Source: Macrolepiota albuminosa (Eukaryota; Basidiomycota; Agaricomycetes; Agaricales; Agaricaceae). Taken from it: a stretch of DNA of 64,000 nucleotides. Below, piece by piece: positions 1 through 9,509 of this stretch. The translations under genes were made by a program, and so were the position numbers. The notes beneath the pieces were generated by a model. The model was not told where the DNA came from, made no database searches, and saw nothing but the letters and a program-made list of their open reading frames with translations. The stretch is from positions 558,001 through 622,000 of the forward strand of contig JAMWFC010000032.1 of assembly GCA_027475525.1 (NCBI GenBank). The letters run 5' to 3'. Each line of letters starts with the position of its first letter. Position 1 is the stretch's first letter.

Positions 1-361
1 ATGATGTTCCTCTGTCTCTCTTTCTTTGTCCTCTCATTGGTGAATCTCTAGTGTGTTGCCCTTCTGAGGTTACGGCTATTAAGGTACAACGTTACGAGTT
101 GTGGATCTGCAATGCTTGTGTTCTATCTAAAAGGTCCCGCTGTGCCTTCTGTGAATCTTGTCTTACTGAATTTTTCATTCTACTTAATTTTATTTTGTTC
201 AAAGAAAGGGATACACTGTTCTTTATGTTATACTGTCTTTCCCTCCTTGATGCAACGTGCAGCTTGCTGCTCTATATAAGTGTCCTTTGTCCACTGTCCT
301 TGATAATCCCCTCTCCGCCTCCTCTTTTTTCTCTGTGTGTTTTGTGTCACTATACGAACCC
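1..361. other. Upstream region of the first gene, no gene seen
   Basis: The stretch is T-rich and contains no convincing coding exon. A TATAAG-like motif lies near 273-279, roughly 85 bases before the first ATG of the next gene, followed by a C/T-rich tract (about 296-325). Both fit a basidiomycete core promoter, but this is inference from position and composition only. Confidence 0.3.
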
Positions 362-2885
362 ATGCCCCCTCGCAAGATAAAGTCTGAAGAGAATAAGGCT
401 CAGACACTTGTTGACCAACTCAAGACCATGTGTGTTTTATATTGGTGTCTTTGATTTTTTTTAAAAGAAAAAAACTTGTTGTCCTCAGTGCAGGAGTGCG
501 GATAGGTTGCAAGCGTGTGTACAGCTCTTTCAGTTCTGGTCGGTCTTGCTAATTTGCTTATTGTAGCATATTTAATAGCATTTCTGCGGCGACAGCTTCT
601 GGATCTGAAACAAGCGAACCATCTGCTGGGTGAGTACTCTTTTTGTGTTGTAATCTGTAATGCTAATGTTCTTTAGGTCTATTGACGGTGGGTCGCCGTC
701 TAAGCGAAAGGTTTCTGCTTCGCATGATGGGTTCGTGTGTTACTTGTTGTGTTTGTGACTATCATTTTACTTAATGTCTTGGTGTCAGTTCTGTTAGTGT
801 TCCTGCCACGCCGTCACCCAAGAAAAAGAGGGCTGTGTCCATTCCGTCCATTGATACACCTGTCATGTTTGTATTTCCGTTTTCCTTGTTACTTTGCTTG
901 ACTGCTGCTATGTAGTCGGGCTATGGCTGGATTGACTGCTGAAGATGCGACCTTGTCAAGTGGTCGTGCTGTGTACGTGATTTCTGATTTGTTCACGTTC
1001 ATGCGTGGTTTGCCTTATGTTTTGCACTCTCAAGGCGCTCCCGTACCATGACAGAGAAGGCTTTGTTTGCGAGCCAGTCAAGCCCTAAAAGGTCGCGTGC
1101 CGGAGCTGCGGCCAAGGCCGCTAGTCCGAATTTGGATGACGAATTTGCACCCAAAAAACTTGTTGACTTGTCTGACGATGACGATGATGACTTGCCTGTT
1201 GTGTCAGTGTGGATTGTTTCTTCTGTTATTTGCTTGTGCTCATTTTGTTCTTTTTGCTTTGGTATAGGATTGCTAAGCGGCCCGTACCTAGGCCGCTTGT
1301 TAAGAAGCCTCTTGTTGTCACGGCGGGCGATGATAACATCGACAATTGGGATGTTGCGGACAATAATAGTGACACGCTATCGGACTTTATTGTCGATGAT
1401 AGTTCTGCTCCCGATTATGGATTGTCGGAAGATGGCGAGTCTCCCGTGCCTCCCGTCCCCGTTTCGTCTGCTTTGGCTGCTCCGCTTTCGATTGTCCGCT
1501 CAGATGCTGTTGAACCGTATGTTTATTTTATTTTATTTTATTTTCTTCCCTTCATCTCTGTACCTCATTTGTTGATGTCTTGCTGCAGCATTGATCCTTG
1601 TCTCGATCCTGCGGAAGAGCTTGCAGTGGATGCGGTCATGCAGCCTTCTATCCAAGAAAAGTTTATGGTGTCGACTTATCAAGGACTGCCGTTCCTTAAG
1701 TGCGGACCAACGTCTACTATTTTGCTTGCATTTACTCAACTTGTCGTCAGGAAACAACTCATAATCCAGCCTTTTGGATATGACAAAATGAACAGTGATG
1801 GTAAAATCCGTTACGCGCGCATTGGTGTTGTTGCTGAGCATATGAATGAAGACAATTGGACGTGCATTTTGCTTCTTGTTTTGTATTTTTTTCTGTTCTT
1901 ATGTATGACTTTTTCAATAGTTCGTTGTCGTCTTCTCTTTTATTCAATCGTCACGCCTTCTACGTTAACTTGGCCAGGACTGACCCTGTCCAACTCAATG
2001 CCCCGAAGCAGCGATTGGCTCTTCGGGATTTGACGGGTCCCTTCTGTGTCTGTATTACCTCTGGAGTGGTAACTGCCTCACATTTATTTGACAGTTCTGT
2101 TCTTGTTGGGAGTCCGTCTGACAAGTATGGTCAGCATCATATCGAGATTGTTGAATTCCATCAAGAGTCTCTTCGCCAGTTTGCTGTTTTGGGTTGTGTT
2201 TTCAACCTCCCAGATGGTGTTTGAGGTACTATTTCTGGTAATGGTGTGGCATTTGTTACTCGAGGTGAGGGTAAAACCCCTACATACAATGTTGGTGAGT
2301 CGTGATTCGTTGTTTTGTTGGTTCTGCATTTGATGTGACTTCAGACGGTGGGTACGCGACCCCCAAGTCCAAGAGGCCCTCCGGTATAAAGAGTAACTCA
2401 ATGTTTACCGAGATGGATGCTCCTGTGTTCAAATCGGCTGGGGTTGCCGATCTGTATAAGCCGGTCGTTGAGTTTGATCAAAAAGGTTCTTGTTATGCTC
2501 GTTTCCAGATGGTGTTCTAACATTTTCTCAGTACCTGTATATGACGGCAGGGTAGAAACTGGTCAACCGTTCCGTTTTATGCCCAGTGACTTTGATTCTC
2601 TTCCTTCTTGGCGCCCATACGAAAACAACAATGTTGAGGTTCCGGAAAGTTCTGTCGTCAGTGTTGGTTTTAGTGCCAACTGGTATGAGTCCAGTGGTCA
2701 CAAGTACGTTGGTGTTCGTTGTGTTTGAATATGTTCTCACGTTTTTCAGGTATCTCACCTTGAACTTGCTGTTTGTCATTGTGTTGCACGACCCTACTTA
2801 CATGATGCGTCTTGTTGAACCTGCTCTTGTGGTGGACCGCGCCGGTGCCACTAAGGGGAAGGCCAAGTCCAAGGGGCGTAAGTAG
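362..2885 (+). pseudogene. Many-exon gene of unknown function, one in-frame stop
   Basis: Exons that join in frame: 362-429, 579-629, 677-730, 789-866, 916-972, 1035-1202, 1268-1516, 1589-1861, 1978-2294, 2345-2485, 2532-2703 and 2750-2885. The link between the first two is unresolved, and a small exon may lie between. The N-terminal half is low complexity: Lys/Arg patches such as SPKKKRA that look like nuclear signals, then a DDDDDD acidic run. The C-terminal half is a compact domain that includes VPVYDGR and PESSVVSVGF. I recognise this style from uncharacterised agaricomycete proteins but know no function; an OB-fold-like DNA-binding role is only a guess. A TGA at 2222-2224 interrupts the ninth exon, so the copy may be dead, or the stop could lie in an intron I did not place. 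The Helitron starts less than 2 kb downstream. Confidence 0.55.
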
Positions 2886-2929
2886 TTCCTGCTTTCGCCG
2901 CTCCTTTGTCCTTGTTGGTCGACTGTGCC

Positions 2930-2961
<32 letters not shown>

Positions 2962-3035
2962 GTTCCTGCTTTCGCCGCTCCTTTGTCCTTGTTGGTCGAC
3001 TGTGCCAAAAAAAAAAAAAAAAAAAAAAAAAATTG
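2882..3035. repeat. 77-bp tandem duplication ending in poly-A
   Basis: The same 48 bases followed by an A-run occur twice with a 77-base offset (2882 and 2959). The A-runs are 29 and 26 long. The offset equals that of eleven other duplications in this window, so this is probably an uncollapsed assembly overlap at a homopolymer, just past the stop codon of the preceding gene. Confidence 0.8.
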
Positions 3036-3344
3036 GCATTCAGCGACCTTCTGCCTGGGAGGCGCAGTGCAGACGGGCGTATTGTGACCTCAGTTGTGAC
3101 CTTAGCCATCTAGCCATCGGACGTTTACTTGTTACTTTTAGCAGTCGTTTTTGTGTTGCATTGTTTTGATAGTCTCGATATAGACTTTTTGTTGAGCCGT
3201 TGTCTGTTTGACCGTTTGTTCACTGAGTGATTTTTCTTTTCTTCGGCAAATCTATGTATAAATGGTTTGTTACCCCACTGGATTTAATTGTACTTCCAAC
3301 GTGCTTTGAATCTTTCGTCGCGTTACCTTCGGCAGTATTTACTG

Positions 3345-3668
3345 TGTTAATGCTTGTTTATGTAAGCTGTCACTCTAGTAGTGGTTTATGTAAGCTGTCT
3401 CTCTAATAATGGTTTGTGAGCTGTCGCTCTAGCAGTGGCTTATGCAAGCTGTTGCTCCAGCGGTGGTTTATGTAAGCTGTTGCTCTAGCGGTGGTTTATG
3501 TAAGCCGTCACTCCAGCAATAGTTTTATGTACGTTGTTGCTCTCGCAGTGGTTTATGTAAGCTGCTGCTCCAGCAATGGTTTATGTAATCTGTCACCCCA
3601 ACAATGGTTTATATAAGCTGTTACTCTGGACATGGTTTATGTAAGCTATCGCTCCATTGATGGTTTCG
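3345..3668 (+). repeat. Array of ~30-bp degenerate repeats, left side of Helitron
   Basis: About eleven head-to-tail units read roughly TTTATGTAAGCTGTYGCTCY, then an AGCRGTGG-like end, each 29-31 bases with scattered substitutions. The reverse complement of the unit recurs several times at about 11490-11632 beyond the Helitron coding region. The arrays therefore face each other as inverted subterminal repeats. The rest of 3036-4037 has no recognisable gene. Confidence 0.75.
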
Positions 3669-4037
3669 AGTTATGATGTAATATTAGATCAGGTGACTAT
3701 AGTGATGGTTGCTTCATATGTAACCTGTTTTGTACTCGTAAATTGATTTCAACGATGAGATTGTCTGTGTACGGTGCCTGGCTATCAGTCCATATATTGC
3801 TTGTTTTTTTTAAATATGCATCGTTCACAAGGTATGCATGTATCTAATTTGGTGCGACATATCTCATGTACGGTCAACAGGGAGCATACAGTAATTCAAC
3901 CCACGCGCTCTCGACACCTATGTGTTCTGTCGAACGCCGAGCAATGCTCGATCTATGATACTGAGCGATGCTCAATCCGTGATACTGAATGATGCTATCG
4001 TACCTATACAGAATGGCATACTACTGTACGGTTTGAT

Positions 4038-7000
4038 ATGTGCACAAATCAGTGCACATACCTTGCAATTCAAGACTCCATGGGCAACAGGACACACACA
4101 TATTGGGTATTTTCCTTTTTTAGGGTCAACGTACCTAATCGATACTATGTTTTTTGTCGGTTCTATATGCCCTGGTTATATTATTGTAGATTTTCGACTG
4201 TTCTGGCGATGTTCAAACGATGCAGGATAACACGACTTTTTGTGATGCGATCCCTCATGTCCCATCATGATTTTCTAGCGTGCCTGCGCCGATGCCACCT
4301 AGGTCCTATATTGTGTAACCGCATGATGAGGAACAATGTATGTAATGTTACGTTTGCTGTCGAAACCTTACTGCGTGGATACCGTTTGCCTGATACGTGG
4401 CCTTGTTTGGACCAACATGTTGTTATTAGCTCAACCCTTTCTGCAGTAAAATCGTTTGTGGTACCTGGACTTAGAATATTAGGGTATTCACATCTATCTG
4501 TGTCTAGAGCTTCCCATAGGAGTGGTCGATTGTCTGCGTGCAAGTCCCTCAGACGTCAAAGATCGCTTCGTAAATCTAAACGTGTCCTCAGGCAACCTAT
4601 AGGCGGTGGTAAAACCTATGTGTTCTCCTTTTCACAAGTAGATACGTACATCGACGCGAGTCAGGACAAACACAACCCGCGACACGTATTCAAATTCATT
4701 AATCATGCAGATGATGTAGGTTTGCTGTCGTACCTGATTGCTGCAGGATACGTGCATGCTAGGCTGCCTTTGTCTACCCTTTCACAACATCTCACATTGA
4801 AGCAGCTACGATCCGTAGCGCGTATACATGGGATTGTGCTGCCTAAGCGTTTTAGAGCGTCACATCCAAGTGATTTATTTAATTCTCACAGTTGCTCGAA
4901 ATGCGTTAGTTGGTCTACTGTATTGACAGCTGATCTCAGTTCACAAGCAAGAAACACGCTGAGACGCTCTGTAGTGCATAATCAAAAGCATGAAGTTGTT
5001 CTTGAGGCAGATATTTGGGGCCCTGACAAGCCCAAATTTCCTCCTGCGCCTCTTACACCAAGCCTAACTACTCAAATCATACGCGACTTTTGCAACGAAA
5101 TAGGTCCAGCGCAATTAGAAGAAAGTGGTTGCGCTGTTTGTGGTTTGCTGCGCCCAGTTAAGGATATGCATACTCTAAAAAGTATGAAAGGGTTTCTCGG
5201 TGTGTTATCTGCCAAAGGAGTTACCAGAGTGGAGAGGCGTTCAGGAACGGAATCTGTGAGAGAAATAAAAGGCCCAGTGTTGGATCATAGATGCAATTCT
5301 GTCTGTTCAGAGTGCAGGATCCCATTGTTGAAGGGCAAAGTTCCTAAGTATGCACTTGCAAACAGTTTTTGGATTGGTGCTGTTCCAGTTGTTTTATCCC
5401 GTTTAAATTGGGTTGAACAGCTCCTTGTCGCCAAAGTACGCAGGTCTCTCTGTTTCACACATGTGTCGTCCTCGGGTCTCAGCAAAATGAACGCACATTT
5501 GATCGCTTTTGAATCTCCCGTTGAAAAGGTTTACCATGTACTGCCTCCTCCGAGGGCTGACATGGATGATGTTTTAGCTATTCTATTTACAGGGCCTTGT
5601 CAGCCTACTGGGGAAGATCTCAAACGATTGCCTTTGCTTGTCCGCCGAAACGCTGTGAAGCAGGCATTGGAATGGCTCAAGCTTAATCACTCTGCTTATA
5701 CGGACATTGAAATATGCGATAGCAATCTTGACGACTATCCAGAAGATACACCACCTGTAAAGGTCGTTTACAAAGAGTCTCTGGAGGAAAACAGAACAGT
5801 TGACCCTGCTGTTTACAAGGTTGATGGAGACAATGGGGTATCAGCCGGTGATTGTCCTTTTGTCGTGCATGGACTGACGGGGGAGAGCCTATCAGCAAAA
5901 ACAAAAGATGAGCTTAAAGGCATTGCTTTGAAGCACTGGCACTCCAATGGCAAAGCACTGCTGGTTGGACATTCATCCCGTCCGGTTAATTGGATGAAGG
6001 ACGCAACTGTTTATCCCCAAATGTTTCCCTGGTTGTTTCCGTATGGCTTTGGGGGTCCAGGCTGTGTAAAAGGCTGTGTCTCTGTTAAGGTTCACAAAGG
6101 CAATCTGCTCATGTATCACGATAAGCGGTTCCAGAGAGATACTGGCTTTCCCTTTGCAGCATTCAGTCATGAGCAGATCAGAGCCGCAACTACAGGGGGC
6201 TTTCTGGCGATTGAAAGAAACGACTTTCCTCATATTGCTGAACGCATAGCAAGTCTCGACGTGGAATTACTCAGAAGTATGGCTGATTGTATGGCCAAAG
6301 GCGAGATTATCAAGCCCACAAACCAGGAGGAACAGAAATGTTTCAAAGTTATTGAAGACGTTGATGCTGTGTTGGGCCGGATCGACGGATCTCCAATAAC
6401 AAAAAAGCATATGAGGAACGAGATATGGTCATTAGTGATTGACAAAGGCGCACCTTCTTGGTTTATAACGTTGTTGCCTGTGGATATCAGACACCCTATA
6501 TGTCTGTACTATGCCGGTGATAATATAAAGTTTGAACCTGATGTATTGTTACCTTCTGACACTGCATATCGACTTATTGCACGTAATCCTGTTGCAGGGG
6601 CCAGATTTTTTCATTTTATGGTGTCTGCTTTTATAAAGCACGTATTGGGTGTTGATACTGAACACAAAGGCTTGTATGGTCACACGTCTGCATACTATGG
6701 GACAGTCAAGCAGCAAGGTAGACTTACCTTGCATCTGCATATGCTTCTTTGGCTTCGTGAAAGTCTATCACCTGAGGAAGCTCGTCGGAAAATCATGGAC
6801 CCCTCATCTGACTTTCAGAGGGCCCTAGTAGAATATCTGGAATCTGCCTTCACCGGCGACTTCCTTACAGGGACGATGGACCAAGTAATAGATAACATTG
6901 AAAAATCCAAGAAGATGCCAGAATATATTGATCCCACACGGACGATGCCCCAGCCCCCTCCTCCCGATCATTTGTGTCGGAGTAAACAAGAAACTTCAAT

Positions 7001-7799
7001 CAACAGACTCCCAGTACCAACAGCCCGTGATGCTTCTACAGACAGTATACTCGATGCTGGTCAATCTGACCCTCAGGCACCGCCCCAGGAGTGTATCGGA
7101 TGCCAGGAGACGTCTAATTGGTGGACTCAGTTCCGTAACACTGTAGATGACATTGTATTTAGGTCAAATGTGCATACCTGCCATACATCATATAAGAAGG
7201 ACGGAAGTAAAAAATTAGGCAAAGAGAATAAAGGATGTCTAGACAACAAATGGGGCAGATGTAAGGCTCGGTTTCCCAAAGAACTCTTCCAACAGACTGA
7301 AGTTGACCCTCTAACAGGTGCGCTCAATATGCGTAAAGCGGAACCATGGCTGAATATATTCACCGCATCTTTGAGTTATTTGTTTAGATGCAACACTGAT
7401 GTAACTAGTCTTCGTTTGGGAACGGCGGTCAGGGGTGTCCTTTTATATGTCACTAAATATATAACTAAATCATCGCTTAAAACGTACACAGCATTTGAGG
7501 CCATTGGCACAGTGCTCACAAAATACCAAGATATTGTTAACAGACCTCTCCCACAGCAAGAAAAAGCAAGGTCTCTCATGACAAAAATGGCCAATGTAAT
7601 GAGTGCAAAGTCAGAAATGGGTTCCCCGATGATATGTATGTACCTTCTTGGTAACCCCAATCATTACACCGACCATAAATTCACCAATCTTCATTGGCCC
7701 AGCTTCGTCTGTGAGGTCAAACGTGCTTGGCCCGAAGATCAGCCAACTGACAGTTCATACGGATCTGACAAAATAGCGATCATCAGAAAGAAAGGCTGA
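4038..7799 (+). CDS. Helitron Rep N-terminal part (DUF6570, Helitron-like N, HUH nuclease)
   Basis: This is the replication-initiator part of the Helitron protein, which nicks and joins DNA during rolling-circle transposition. A Cys-rich DUF6570-type region includes the CAVCGLL and CSECRIPLLKGKVP motifs. It is followed by the Helitron-like N domain (SHEQIRAATTGGFLAIER near 6165-6220). The HUH metal-binding motif is LTLHLHMLLWL at about 6722-6756. The catalytic two-tyrosine motif is LYVTKYITK at about 7442-7470. The reading frame ends at a TGA (7797-7799), but homology continues in the same frame immediately after it, so the stop splits one protein. A C-to-T change of a CGA arginine codon would explain it; that is inference. 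The first 60-70 residues are unlike the family, so the true start may be a downstream ATG. Confidence 0.85.
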   Translation: MCTNQCTYLAIQDSMGNRTHTYWVFSFFRVNVPNRYYVFCRFYMPWLYYCRFSTVLAMFKRCRITRLFVMRSLMSHHDFLACLRRCHLGPILCNRMMRNNVCNVTFAVETLLRGYRLPDTWPCLDQHVVISSTLSAVKSFVVPGLRILGYSHLSVSRASHRSGRLSACKSLRRQRSLRKSKRVLRQPIGGGKTYVFSFSQVDTYIDASQDKHNPRHVFKFINHADDVGLLSYLIAAGYVHARLPLSTLSQHLTLKQLRSVARIHGIVLPKRFRASHPSDLFNSHSCSKCVSWSTVLTADLSSQARNTLRRSVVHNQKHEVVLEADIWGPDKPKFPPAPLTPSLTTQIIRDFCNEIGPAQLEESGCAVCGLLRPVKDMHTLKSMKGFLGVLSAKGVTRVERRSGTESVREIKGPVLDHRCNSVCSECRIPLLKGKVPKYALANSFWIGAVPVVLSRLNWVEQLLVAKVRRSLCFTHVSSSGLSKMNAHLIAFESPVEKVYHVLPPPRADMDDVLAILFTGPCQPTGEDLKRLPLLVRRNAVKQALEWLKLNHSAYTDIEICDSNLDDYPEDTPPVKVVYKESLEENRTVDPAVYKVDGDNGVSAGDCPFVVHGLTGESLSAKTKDELKGIALKHWHSNGKALLVGHSSRPVNWMKDATVYPQMFPWLFPYGFGGPGCVKGCVSVKVHKGNLLMYHDKRFQRDTGFPFAAFSHEQIRAATTGGFLAIERNDFPHIAERIASLDVELLRSMADCMAKGEIIKPTNQEEQKCFKVIEDVDAVLGRIDGSPITKKHMRNEIWSLVIDKGAPSWFITLLPVDIRHPICLYYAGDNIKFEPDVLLPSDTAYRLIARNPVAGARFFHFMVSAFIKHVLGVDTEHKGLYGHTSAYYGTVKQQGRLTLHLHMLLWLRESLSPEEARRKIMDPSSDFQRALVEYLESAFTGDFLTGTMDQVIDNIEKSKKMPEYIDPTRTMPQPPPPDHLCRSKQETSINRLPVPTARDASTDSILDAGQSDPQAPPQECIGCQETSNWWTQFRNTVDDIVFRSNVHTCHTSYKKDGSKKLGKENKGCLDNKWGRCKARFPKELFQQTEVDPLTGALNMRKAEPWLNIFTASLSYLFRCNTDVTSLRLGTAVRGVLLYVTKYITKSSLKTYTAFEAIGTVLTKYQDIVNRPLPQQEKARSLMTKMANVMSAKSEMGSPMICMYLLGNPNHYTDHKFTNLHWPSFVCEVKRAWPEDQPTDSSYGSDKIAIIRKKG

Positions 7800-7802
7800 G
7801 TA

Positions 7803-9419
7803 GTGGGACTATCTCCTGTGTTTGACTACATATACCGTGGCATAGAATTGCACAACATGACATTGTACGAATGGGCTTCTAGATGCGAACGAGTAAAATC
7901 CACTCGTAGAGGGAACAAAAGTTCCAAGTCTAAAACGGCCAACACACTGACCGTCAACTTTACAGACGATCATCCCTTGTCGGACTCTCATGCTACCCTT
8001 GTGTATCCGCCAGGGCAGAAGCGCGTGCCCAATTTCATAGGTCCTACTCTTCCAAGGCGTGATAAAGGGGATAGAGACAAATACTGCGTCACAATGCTTA
8101 CCTTATTCAAGCCTTGGCGTTCAGGTGCTGATTTAAAAAACAAGTATGATTTATGGAGCACAGCATTCGACAACCACCATTTTACCGAAAGGCAATTGTG
8201 TCTTATGGCTAATATGAATATTAAGTATGAGTGTATGGATGCCCGTGACGACTTCTATGCACAACTGAAGCGAGGCGGTATGGCATTCCCGGGAATGGAC
8301 AATTCAGTTTCCAATATCAGAGATATCGAACAAAAGGATTATGTGGACGACGAAGATAACGGACAACCTGAGGACTACGGGATAGACCTTGACTGTAGTA
8401 ATGAGATTGGCAAAACCGAATTAAAACGTCGGAGAGACATGGCTATTATGACTTCCACCATGACGAACCTGAATTGGGATAAGCCTGTAATGGCCCAAAC
8501 CTCCCCTGATACAACGAAGCATTCACCTTCGGTGTCAGACATGCCCGGTACTTACTGGAGACATAAGGTCAGTGAAACTCGTGCGTCCATACTAAAAGAT
8601 AGGCAAAAAGACATGTTGTCTGTTCGTGAACAGCGCGTTGGAAGATCAGATGAACAAAACAAGCTAGGCATTGTGGAAGTATGTGATCGTAGTTTCCTAG
8701 AGAAAAAACATTTAAATATCAAATGGGAACCCACCATATTCGAAATTACTACCAGTTTCAATCTCAATAAGGAACAAACCAGAGCATTTAGAATAGTGGC
8801 TAACCACGCTGCCACTTCTAACCCCGAACAGTTGAGAATGTATATGGGGGGTATGGGGGGCACTGGGAAAACACAGGTGCTTAAAGCGCTGTCCCAATAC
8901 TTTGCAGCCCGTGGAGAATCTCATAGGTTTGCAGTGGTTGCTCCTACCGGCACTGCAGCATCACTGTTAGGTGGATCGACTTACCATTATCTGTTTGGAA
9001 TTAATGATATGGTACGTGACTCTCCGGCACAACTGGCTCAAGTAAAGTCACGCCTTATCGGGGTGCAATATGTATTTTTTGACGAAGTATCCATGTTGTC
9101 TTGCAGGGATATGTACAAGATATCAGCGCACCTTACTCAGATTACAGGTCTGTCGCACCTCCCTTTTGGCGGTATGAACATGGTGTTTGCTGGCGATTTT
9201 GCCCAGCTGCCGCCAGTAACTGGCCGTGAGAATGCAGCGCTGTACAGTCGCAGTGTGGGTATGCGATCTATCGATCTGAACAAACAAAAGGCTGCATTGG
9301 GTAAAGCAGTTTGGCACCAGGTTACTGCAGTAGTCATATTGAGACAGAATATGAGACAGACAATGCAAAGTCCAGACGACAAATCCTTTAGAACGGCCCT
9401 CGCTAACATGAGGTATTGA
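7803..9419 (+). CDS. Helitron middle part: Rep C-terminus and SF1 helicase core
   Basis: Continues the Rep frame after the TGA, starting with family sequence (VGLSPVFDYIYRG). The Pif1-like helicase begins near 8740 with NLNKEQTRAF. Walker A is GGMGGTGKT (about 8848-8874), Walker B is VFFDEVSML (about 9070-9096), and GDFAQLPPV (about 9192-9218) is the motif III region. The helicase would unwind the displaced strand during transposition. The segment ends at an in-frame TGA (9417-9419) and the conserved helicase continues in the same frame behind it. As written, no intact helicase can be made from this copy. Confidence 0.85.
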   Translation: MGLSPVFDYIYRGIELHNMTLYEWASRCERVKSTRRGNKSSKSKTANTLTVNFTDDHPLSDSHATLVYPPGQKRVPNFIGPTLPRRDKGDRDKYCVTMLTLFKPWRSGADLKNKYDLWSTAFDNHHFTERQLCLMANMNIKYECMDARDDFYAQLKRGGMAFPGMDNSVSNIRDIEQKDYVDDEDNGQPEDYGIDLDCSNEIGKTELKRRRDMAIMTSTMTNLNWDKPVMAQTSPDTTKHSPSVSDMPGTYWRHKVSETRASILKDRQKDMLSVREQRVGRSDEQNKLGIVEVCDRSFLEKKHLNIKWEPTIFEITTSFNLNKEQTRAFRIVANHAATSNPEQLRMYMGGMGGTGKTQVLKALSQYFAARGESHRFAVVAPTGTAASLLGGSTYHYLFGINDMVRDSPAQLAQVKSRLIGVQYVFFDEVSMLSCRDMYKISAHLTQITGLSHLPFGGMNMVFAGDFAQLPPVTGRENAALYSRSVGMRSIDLNKQKAALGKAVWHQVTAVVILRQNMRQTMQSPDDKSFRTALANMRY

Positions 9420-9509
9420 GCATGCACCAAAGACGATATCCAGTTCCTGGAGTCTCGGCGAGTCTCCAATCTTTCAGACTCCTCGCTTCTCAATGATGAC
9501 TTCCGTAAT

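Noticed and set aside
2798..3113. ORFs with poly-Lys or poly-Phe runs
   Set aside because: They are translations of the A-runs within a duplicated segment past a stop codon.
3345..3668. Regularly spaced ~30-bp repeats as a CRISPR array
   Set aside because: Units are contiguous and degenerate with no unique spacers, the genome is eukaryotic, and the same repeat lies inverted beyond the Helitron.
4265..7660. Minus-strand ORFs over the Helitron
   Set aside because: They are shadows of the long plus-strand Rep frame and show no family similarity.
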